From the NCBI RefSeq assembly GCF_034119865.1, contig NZ_CP139421.1, positions 4,132,501-4,196,500 of the forward strand: DNA of 64,000 nt, read 5' to 3'. This stretch comes from Algoriphagus sp. NG3. Its GTDB lineage: Bacteria > Bacteroidota > Bacteroidia > Cytophagales > Cyclobacteriaceae. Made by a program: the position numbers and the translations under genes. Position 1 is the stretch's first letter. Each line of letters begins with the position of its first letter. The notes under the pieces are model-generated. The model did not search any database, had not been told where the DNA came from, and saw nothing but the letters and a program-made list of their open reading frames with translations. Positions 48,206 to 54,335 of the stretch are shown one piece after another.

Positions 48206-48922
48206 TTATTTTGTTTCTGCCAAAAAAACCTGCTTTTCATCTACTAGCCCCTGCACTATATAGCAGCCTTGATTCTGATAAAGATGTATATCCAACTCAT
48301 CTCCCATAACACACTCAGCCAGGTAATTGATCGAAAAGGGAAGCGTATGACAGCCATTTTCCCGCAGGATATTTTCCACCCAGCGTAGATAACTGGTATT
48401 GTTCACATGATTGTTCAAATCCAAATCAGAATATCTGACTTTTACTCTCTCACTCTTCAGAAGTACGCCTTTAAGCCTGATCTTGCCAGGCTGCCATTCT
48501 GGCTTTTCCAAGGGATCAAAAAGTACTGCAGGCAAAGCATTTTCAGGCCTAAAGATACGCTTAGTGACTACGTTCATCAATACCCAGGAGCTCATCCCTC
48601 GCGCCAGCGTATCGCCAGCGTGATTTGTAATCAAAAACTCACGAAAAGCAAACAACTTATCTACTCCCCTTCCTGCGGTATATACTTTGATTGAATCACC
48701 CCATGATGGAAGGTTTTCACAGGTGATATCCAAGCGGGACAGAATCCATGAGAGATTCTGCTCCTGTAGGTTTCTCCCAAAATCAGCAGAATCAGCATGC
48801 CTCCATGCGATCTCCTGAAATAGATTGGACAATGCCACCAAACTTAACTTCCCATCGGGATCGACTTGATAAGATCGAACTTCAAAATCTTTTTGATACT
48901 GAAAGGGAGGATTATAACTCAT
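48206..48922 (-). CDS. Acyl-ACP thioesterase
   Basis: A 238-residue double-hotdog thioesterase of the FatA/FatB type, releasing fatty acids from acyl carrier protein. The first hotdog begins FEVRSYQVDPDGKLSLVALS and continues WRHADSADFGRN and ENLPSWGDSIKVYTAG; the second has VRYSDLDLNNHVNNTSYLRW (about residues 165-184), where the conserved N and H lie. Its start overlaps the MFS gene's stop (ATGA). Confidence 0.85.
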   Translation of the reverse strand: MSYNPPFQYQKDFEVRSYQVDPDGKLSLVALSNLFQEIAWRHADSADFGRNLQEQNLSWILSRLDITCENLPSWGDSIKVYTAGRGVDKLFAFREFLITNHAGDTLARGMSSWVLMNVVTKRIFRPENALPAVLFDPLEKPEWQPGKIRLKGVLLKSERVKVRYSDLDLNNHVNNTSYLRWVENILRENGCHTLPFSINYLAECVMGDELDIHLYQNQGCYIVQGLVDEKQVFLAETK

Positions 48923-50094
48923 TTAGATCGGTTAGGTGAGATTTTCACTGGAATAAGAAACACAGCCTTTCTTATGCTGGAAAGCAGTGTGATTCCTAAT
49001 CCCGCCACTGCAATCAGGGCAAAGGAGAATTTCAAATTAAATAATTCAGCAATAAAACCAATCAATGGAGGCCCTAACAAAAACCCAAAGAATGAAATGG
49101 TCGATACTAAGGCCAAAGCAACACTAGGAGAATACAATTTGGAACGCCCAGCGATACTATAAGATAATGGGATAATAGACGCCACCCCAAGTCCTACAAG
49201 CAAAAATCCTACTGTGGACATGAGCACCGTAGGGAAGAGCACAGCTAAAGCCAGACCGATAAATATCAAAACCCCACTTACCTGAATTACTTCTACTTTT
49301 GTATATCGGGCAGCAATCTTATCTGTGACAAATCTCCCAGAGGCCATGGCCCCCATAAAGGCTACATACCCTAATGCTATTAAGGATGGGTCCGACTGCA
49401 CTACTTTTTTAAAATAAACTCCAGACCAATCAAACATACAACCTTCGGCCATCATCCCGAGAAATGCAATAAGGCTGATTCTCAACAAAAGGGCATCGGG
49501 CTTTTTCATGACCAATCCACCACCACCATCGGTCACTTTTTTCTCTTTGATAATAAATCGTTGGGCAGAAAGAATGATAACAATCGAAATAGCCATCACC
49601 ACGGCATAATGTTGTGCCGGAGAAAAGCCTATAAAAATCATCAATGCCCCAAGTCCAGCCCCGGAAAACCCTGCCAGACTCCATAAACCATGAAAAGAAG
49701 CTAAAATACTTTTACCCATCTCATCCTCCAACGCCAAACCTTGTGTATTCAGGGAAATATTCATCACATTTCCCAACATCCCATAGAGTATCAATACTGG
49801 TATCAAAAACCATGTAGTAGGAGCCAAACCTATCAATGGCAATGTCATCGCATAAGCAAAGCTGCCAAACATCACCACTGTACGGCTACCATACTGATGT
49901 ACAGCCCATCCTGCAATAGGCAATCCTATAACAGAACCCAATGGTAAAAAAAGCAACAATGTACCCAACTGTCCCTCGGATAAATCAAACTTCGCCTGAA
50001 TATCTGGAATCCGGGCAGCCCAGGATGCAAAGCATAGGCCGACAAAAAAGAAAAAAGCCCCTAGGGCAACTCGTCTTTTAGAAAGTATGTTCAT
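48919..50094 (-). CDS. Major facilitator superfamily transporter
   Basis: A 391-residue protein with about twelve membrane segments. The N-terminal RVALGAFFFFVGLCFASWAARIPD and the loop GWAVHQYGSRTVVM (motif A-like) are typical of the YbjJ-like MFS group. The substrate is not known. It is co-transcribed with the thioesterase by overlap; a link such as fatty acid export is only a guess. A -7-like TACTTTTG lies at 50127-50120. Confidence 0.85.
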   Translation of the reverse strand: MNILSKRRVALGAFFFFVGLCFASWAARIPDIQAKFDLSEGQLGTLLLFLPLGSVIGLPIAGWAVHQYGSRTVVMFGSFAYAMTLPLIGLAPTTWFLIPVLILYGMLGNVMNISLNTQGLALEDEMGKSILASFHGLWSLAGFSGAGLGALMIFIGFSPAQHYAVVMAISIVIILSAQRFIIKEKKVTDGGGGLVMKKPDALLLRISLIAFLGMMAEGCMFDWSGVYFKKVVQSDPSLIALGYVAFMGAMASGRFVTDKIAARYTKVEVIQVSGVLIFIGLALAVLFPTVLMSTVGFLLVGLGVASIIPLSYSIAGRSKLYSPSVALALVSTISFFGFLLGPPLIGFIAELFNLKFSFALIAVAGLGITLLSSIRKAVFLIPVKISPNRSK

Positions 50095-50214
50095 GAATGG
50101 CTAGGATTTAAGAGGCTCACAAAAGTACAGAACATTCGGTCAAAATCATGCTGGATTCATAACATTGCCTCTGAAAACAAGTTACCTTAGTCATACTCAC
50201 TTCACCAAAAATTC

Positions 50215-50295
50215 ATGGAACTGGTCATAGCAGGAGCCGTAATCGTTACCGCAATATTTATCGTCCGCTTTATTATCAAAAAAGTTTTTGACTGA
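50215..50295 (+). CDS. 26-residue membrane peptide
   Basis: An ATG at 50215 opens a frame reading MELVIAGAVIVTAIFIVRFI, then IKKVFD and TGA. It is one hydrophobic helix with a charged end, the form of a tiny single-pass membrane protein. A hairpin follows two bases after the stop, so this looks like a complete short transcription unit, divergent from the MFS gene. No well-spaced promoter was seen upstream. Function unknown; it could also be a regulatory RNA. Confidence 0.5.
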   Translation: MELVIAGAVIVTAIFIVRFIIKKVFD

Positions 50296-50296
50296 A

Positions 50297-50330
50297 AAGC
50301 CACTCCTTTTTCAGAAAGTGGCTTCATTAA
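50297..50330 (+). terminator. Hairpin after the 26-residue ORF
   Basis: AAGCCACT (50297-50304) pairs with AGTGGCTT (50317-50324); an AT-rich tail CATTAATTTT follows. The T tract is weak. Confidence 0.6.
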
Positions 50331-50347
50331 TTTTAGATTCCTATTTA

Positions 50348-50631
50348 GGGCTTGCTGAAAAAGTCTCAGGTATGCCAGCCCTGCCTACCGGCAAGGCAGG
50401 TTCAAGGCGGCCGATTGAAGATGTATGCTTATACCTCGAATGAGGCCAACGTAGAAGATGATGTGCCTGAGGCTAGCTTGAAAATCCCGATTTTGGGATT
50501 TTCCGATGCATGGATAAAGACCTATTGTGGACAATAGCCTTGCACTTGCTGAAAAACCGTTCACATGAAAAATAGCTCAATCATTCAAAATGATAGCTTT
50601 TGATCTATTATTTGCGTTTTTCAGCATGCCC
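50348..50631. mobile_element. 284-bp MITE-like element with target site duplication
   Basis: The ends are GGGCTTGCTGAAAAA (50348-50362) and TTTTTCAGCATGCCC (50617-50631): 14 of 15 bases match as inverted repeats. It is flanked by the direct repeat TATTTA (50342-50347 and 50632-50637). There is no transposase gene. Inside are a palindrome from CCTGCCTACCGGCAAGGCAGG and AAAATCCCGATTTTGGGATTTT (in two parts), and a second TTGCTGAAAAA (50546-50556). The right duplication overlaps the stop codon of the gene at 50635-51120. Confidence 0.8.
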
Positions 50632-50634
50632 TAT

Positions 50635-51120
50635 TTAATTCGGCAGCTTGCTTGCAAATCTACCGTACACCCATGTACCTGCAATAGCAGAGAGCAAGGT
50701 AATAATGACTACGGTAAAACCTGATCCAATCTGTGCAAACAAAGGTCCTGGGCATGCTCCTGTGATAGCCCACCCTAATCCGAATATAAACCCACCATAG
50801 ATCTGTCCTTTTCGGAATTCCTTTTTAGGAATTTTGATTTCCTCACCAGCCATAGATTTGATTTTAAATCGCTTAATCACTTGGACCGAAATAATCCCCG
50901 TCACTATCGCCGAACCGATTACCCCATACATGTGAAAGGAATCTAATCGGAACATTTCCTGAATCCGAAACCAAGAGACAATCTCAGCTTTCACAAACAC
51001 AATTCCGAACAAAACTCCAAGAATCAAATACTTCACTAGAGCTAAGCCTTGCTCCCCGGTTTCCTGAGAATTAGGAGAATCACAGACAGCTTCGGGAATT
51101 TTTCTTTCTACTTCTCTCAT
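50635..51120 (-). CDS. YeeE/YedE family half-transporter (DUF6691 type)
   Basis: A 161-residue membrane protein with four likely segments. The conserved sulfur-related cysteine is in GLGWAITGACPGPLFAQIG (about residues 118-136). It pairs with the longer YeeE/YedE protein encoded 10 bases upstream. Such pairs (PmpAB-like) are thought to move sulfur species such as thiosulfate or sulfane sulfur through the membrane. The stop codon lies in the target duplication of the 284-bp element. Confidence 0.8.
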   Translation of the reverse strand: MREVERKIPEAVCDSPNSQETGEQGLALVKYLILGVLFGIVFVKAEIVSWFRIQEMFRLDSFHMYGVIGSAIVTGIISVQVIKRFKIKSMAGEEIKIPKKEFRKGQIYGGFIFGLGWAITGACPGPLFAQIGSGFTVVIITLLSAIAGTWVYGRFASKLPN

Positions 51121-51130
51121 TTCTAAGGGA

Positions 51131-51712
51131 TTAAAAACCTACCAACTTCATTAACGGGGCCAAGAACACCTGCGTCATCAGAAACCCACCAACCATAAAG
51201 AACATGGTGGCAACTAAAGATGGCCATTGCAGAGAACTGATGCCCATAATCGAGTGACCTGATGTGCACCCACCTGCGTACCTTGTACCAAAACCAACCA
51301 AAAAGCCTCCCAACACAAGAAACATTAACCCTTTGAGCGTAAATACATTTTCCCAAGAGAAAACATCGGCAGGCATCAAGCCGGAGAAGTCAGTAATTCC
51401 CATGGCCGCCAATTCCTTCTGAGTATTATCAGAAATAAGGATTTCAGCAGGGTTAGATAGATAGGAAGTTGCCACAAAACCTCCGAAAAAAATCCCTAAG
51501 ACAAATATCAGATTCCAAGCTTCTTTTTTCCAATTGTATTGAAAAAAAGGGATTTTGGCAGGAATACACATTGCGCAGACATGCCGCAGAGAGGATGAGA
51601 TCCCAAAGCTTTTGTTTCCCAAAATGAGAAGTGCAGGAACAGTTAGCCCGATCAATGGGCCAGCCACATACCAAGGCCATGGCTGGGAAATCCAGTCTAT
51701 AAGTTTATTCAT
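51131..51712 (-). CDS. YeeE/YedE family sulfur transporter subunit
   Basis: A 193-residue membrane protein starting MNKLIDWISQPWPWYVAGPL. Cysteine in YAGGCTSGHSIMGISSLQW (about residues 151-169) matches the conserved YeeE motif. The frame from 51757 adds 15 residues of doubtful value. It is followed by its smaller partner, and the persulfide dioxygenase-rhodanese gene lies upstream, so it probably imports or exports sulfur species used or made by that enzyme. Confidence 0.83.
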   Translation of the reverse strand: MNKLIDWISQPWPWYVAGPLIGLTVPALLILGNKSFGISSSLRHVCAMCIPAKIPFFQYNWKKEAWNLIFVLGIFFGGFVATSYLSNPAEILISDNTQKELAAMGITDFSGLMPADVFSWENVFTLKGLMFLVLGGFLVGFGTRYAGGCTSGHSIMGISSLQWPSLVATMFFMVGGFLMTQVFLAPLMKLVGF

Positions 51713-52057
51713 GAGTATTGCATTTTGAATGATTATACTAAGCGACGGCTTAAGCAAATAACCGCATCAATAATATAATTAATTCGTGGTCTGTGAGAAC
51801 GCAGGCCTCGGTGAGGGGTTAGAAACATCTTTTCAATGGGTGATCAGCTGGAATACCAATGACCGAAGTACCTACAGGCTAGTGATTAGTCAATCCTGCA
51901 TTTACTTTGGTGATCAAAGCAAGTGGTCTGTGAGGACACAGACCACGGGTTCTTATATTTTAATTCTTTAAACTAGATTCTTGAATCTAGTGTCTTGACT
52001 CTTGGATCTATTGTCTAGTTCCTAAAGTCTTATGTCTTGATACTAGCTACTTGATAC
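51713..52057. other. Repeat-rich spacer
   Basis: 345 bases with the palindrome GTGGTCTGTG-AGGA-CACAGACCAC (51923-51946), an imperfect copy of its first half (51787-51796), and CTAGATTC-TT-GAATCTAG (51973-51990). After that comes a degenerate run of TCTTGA/TCTAG-type units to 52050. No gene seen. Confidence 0.6.
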
Positions 52058-53479
52058 TTACAACAAGGTAGTTGGGCAAACATACTCACTTACTTTAAAC
52101 TTCCCTGACTCCTTGATGTCTTTGAATCCTCCCTTAACATCGATCAAATTGTCATAGCCTCTTGCTCTGAGTATAGAATTGAAAACCATAGAACGATAGC
52201 CCCCTGCACAATGCACATAGTAGGTTTTGTCTTTGTCTATTTTCTGCATACTGTCATTGATGTAATCAAGAGGCGCATTTCCCGCATCCTGTACGTGCTC
52301 TGAAAGATATTCAGACTCTTTTCTTACGTCCAGAATATTCACAGAACCTTTTTCTTCTTTGATTGCTGCAAGTTCGCCCGCTGAGATGGATGTGATCTGG
52401 TCTATCTCTTTATTGGACTTAGCCCAAGCCTCAAATCCACCCTGTAAATATCCAATAGCATAATCATAGCCTACTCGGGCCAATCGGGTGACTACTTCCT
52501 CTTCTCTTCCTTCATCCGCAACGATCAATATCTGCTGTTTTAGATCCGGAATCATCGCACCTACCCATACCGCAAAACTTCCATCAATTCCAATATTGAT
52601 CGAATTTGGCACAAAACCCTTTGTAAAATCCTGCGGTGCCCGTGTATCCAATATCAATGCACCCGTTTCATTAGCAACAGCTTCGAACTCTTCTGGGGAC
52701 AATGGTCTGGCACCTCTTTCCAGCACATCATCGATACTGTCATACCCTTCTATATTCATCATCACGTTTTGAGGAAAATAGGCAGGCGGTGGAGTTAATC
52801 CCGTGATCAGCTTCTTGGTAAATTCTTCTTTGGTCATCTCCTGAAGGGCATAATTAGTTTTCTTCTGGTTTCCCAATGTATCAGAGGTCTCTTTACTCAT
52901 ATTCTTGCCGCAGGCTGATCCTGCACCATGAGCCGGATAGACAATCAGCTCATCAGGCAAAGGCATGATTTTATTGCGAAGCGAATCATACAAATGCCCC
53001 GCTAACTTATCTTGAGTTAACTCTGCCACTACTTTCTGAGCCAAATCAGGCCTTCCCACATCCCCTATAAATAAGGTATCTCCAGTGAAAATAGCTTCAG
53101 GATTTCCCTCTTCATTATACAATAAGTAGCAGGAGCTCTCCATTGTATGTCCAGGCGTATGGATAAGCTTGATTTTCGCTTTACCAATATGAAATTCTTC
53201 ACCATCCTGTCCAATGTGAGCAGAAAAACCAAGTTTCATTTCTGTAGGACCATAAACGATCTCAGCACCTGTTTTCTCTGCTAGATCGATATGGCCTGAG
53301 ACGAAATCAGCGTGAAAATGCGTTTCAAAAACGTATTTGATTTTGGCATTCCTACGCTCAGCCTTAGCTATATATGGCTGAACTTCTCTTAGTGGGTCGA
53401 TTACCGCAGCCTCTCCATCTGATTCAATGTAATATGCACCTTGGGCAAGGCATCCGGTATATATCTGTTCTATTTTCAT
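52058..53479 (-). CDS. Persulfide dioxygenase-rhodanese fusion (MBL fold)
   Basis: A 473-residue cytoplasmic protein. The N-terminal metallo-beta-lactamase domain has HFHADFVSGHIDL (about residues 53-65), HTPGHTMESSCYL and FTGDTLFIGDVGRPDL, as in persulfide dioxygenases that oxidise glutathione or other low-molecular persulfide to sulfite. Then come two rhodanese domains: the first has IVADEGRE at the active loop, with no cysteine; the second has VHCAGGYRS with the catalytic cysteine. Fused forms resemble CstB. The start ATG is the end of repeat copy 5. Confidence 0.9.
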   Translation of the reverse strand: MKIEQIYTGCLAQGAYYIESDGEAAVIDPLREVQPYIAKAERRNAKIKYVFETHFHADFVSGHIDLAEKTGAEIVYGPTEMKLGFSAHIGQDGEEFHIGKAKIKLIHTPGHTMESSCYLLYNEEGNPEAIFTGDTLFIGDVGRPDLAQKVVAELTQDKLAGHLYDSLRNKIMPLPDELIVYPAHGAGSACGKNMSKETSDTLGNQKKTNYALQEMTKEEFTKKLITGLTPPPAYFPQNVMMNIEGYDSIDDVLERGARPLSPEEFEAVANETGALILDTRAPQDFTKGFVPNSINIGIDGSFAVWVGAMIPDLKQQILIVADEGREEEVVTRLARVGYDYAIGYLQGGFEAWAKSNKEIDQITSISAGELAAIKEEKGSVNILDVRKESEYLSEHVQDAGNAPLDYINDSMQKIDKDKTYYVHCAGGYRSMVFNSILRARGYDNLIDVKGGFKDIKESGKFKVSEYVCPTTLL

Positions 53480-53571
53480 CTGTTTATAATTTGATTTTCA
53501 ATGGTCATATGGAATCTCGCATAGTTAATAATCATCCCCCCGTGTGCCGCTCTCGACATGCTCGATTTCAT
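53476..53571 (-). repeat. ATGA-bounded intergenic repeat, copy 5, with intact 31-codon frame
   Basis: The unit reads from ATGAAATCGAGCATG to AAACAGATGA on the minus strand, exactly 96 bases including the stop, the same length as copy 3. The peptide is MKSSM-x4-HGG-M-II-x2-ARFHMT-x-E-x-QI-x-NR. TGA overlaps the persulfide dioxygenase ATG. The variable part forms TCGA-GCATG-TCGA. Copy 6 is joined to it head to tail through a shared ATGAAAT. Confidence 0.6.
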
Positions 53572-53685
53572 GTGATGATAATTTGTCTTTTAATGGCCAA
53601 ACCTGCCGGCTGGCAGAATCTTTGACGAATAAAATCATCATTAAGCTGTATACCCTAATGATGATTTTATTCTTGTCGATTTCAT
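53569..53685 (-). repeat. ATGA-bounded intergenic repeat, copy 6 (tandem with copy 5)
   Basis: It starts ATATGAAATCGACAAG on the minus strand and ends CATCACATGAAAT, the first bases of copy 5. Its variable part is a perfect 17-bp hairpin (53627-53643 with 53656-53672). The shared core CAAAGATTCTGCC resembles copy 1. From its first ATG a frame of 14 codons only is open. Confidence 0.65.
53627..53672. repeat. Perfect 17-bp inverted repeat inside copy 6
   Basis: GAATAAAATCATCATTA (53627-53643) and TAATGATGATTTTATTC (53656-53672) are exact reverse complements, with a 12-base loop. It lacks a T tract on either strand, so a terminator role is not evident. Confidence 0.85.
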
Positions 53686-53845
53686 ATCTCTATTTTTATT
53701 TGGGTCTGTTTTTTCTCAAAAACCAGTTTATCACTTGGAAACCATAAATTTCATTCACCTTGTCCATAGGTTTCCTGCACCTTGATTTTCTACTCAAAAG
53801 TAGGGATTTAAGCGTTAGTGCTAAATGACTTTTGTCACATAGGCA

Positions 53846-54166
53846 TCATGCACTTTCTGCTATTTTGGATTTCAGCACATTGACAAGTTGATGGGCTTGC
53901 ACTACACCAGACTCCCTCCAGAGGATTTTCCCTTTTTGGAACAATATCAAAGTGGGAACTCCCCGAACCTGGAATTTACTTGCCGCCAACTGGTTTTTAT
54001 CCACATCTACCTTCACAATCTTCACTTTGCCTCCAAGCTGCTTGGCAGTGTCCTCTAAAATGGGCTGCATCATTTTACACGGTCCACACCAGGTTGCATG
54101 AAAATCCACCAATATCGGTTGGTCTCCATCGATCAGCTCTTGAAATGTTTTGGCTTTAGTATTCAT
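53846..54166 (-). CDS. Thioredoxin
   Basis: A 106-residue thioredoxin with the active site FHATWCGPCKMMQPIL (WCGPC, about residues 25-29) and the cis-proline in VRGVPTLILFQKG. ATG 54166 (MNTKAKTFQEL) is preferred to the GTG at 54187. It lies upstream of the persulfide dioxygenase gene on the same strand, with repeat copies 5 and 6 between; it may reduce disulfides or persulfides linked to that pathway, an inference from position. Confidence 0.93.
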   Translation of the reverse strand: MNTKAKTFQELIDGDQPILVDFHATWCGPCKMMQPILEDTAKQLGGKVKIVKVDVDKNQLAASKFQVRGVPTLILFQKGKILWRESGVVQAHQLVNVLKSKIAESA

Positions 54167-54335
54167 GGTTTCTTGTTTTTTTGCCACAACAAAAGTAGAA
54201 GCTAAATCAGTTCAACACAGTAATTTTTGTCACAGAGTGGGAACGGACAAAAGCCTCCCCGTTTTAAAATACCTAAAATCACCCTAAATGGCATTTATTT
54301 TTTTTATTTTCGCCAGTCAAATTCCTTTTTATTAA

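Noticed and set aside
50352..50537. 61-codon frame inside the 284-bp element
   Set aside because: Reads through the palindromes of a non-coding MITE-like element; no transposase features.
51786..51971. 61-codon frame in the repeat-rich spacer
   Set aside because: Made of the GTGGTCTGTG palindrome and its half copy.
53627..53672. 17-bp hairpin as a terminator
   Set aside because: No T tract on either side; it lies inside repeat copy 6.
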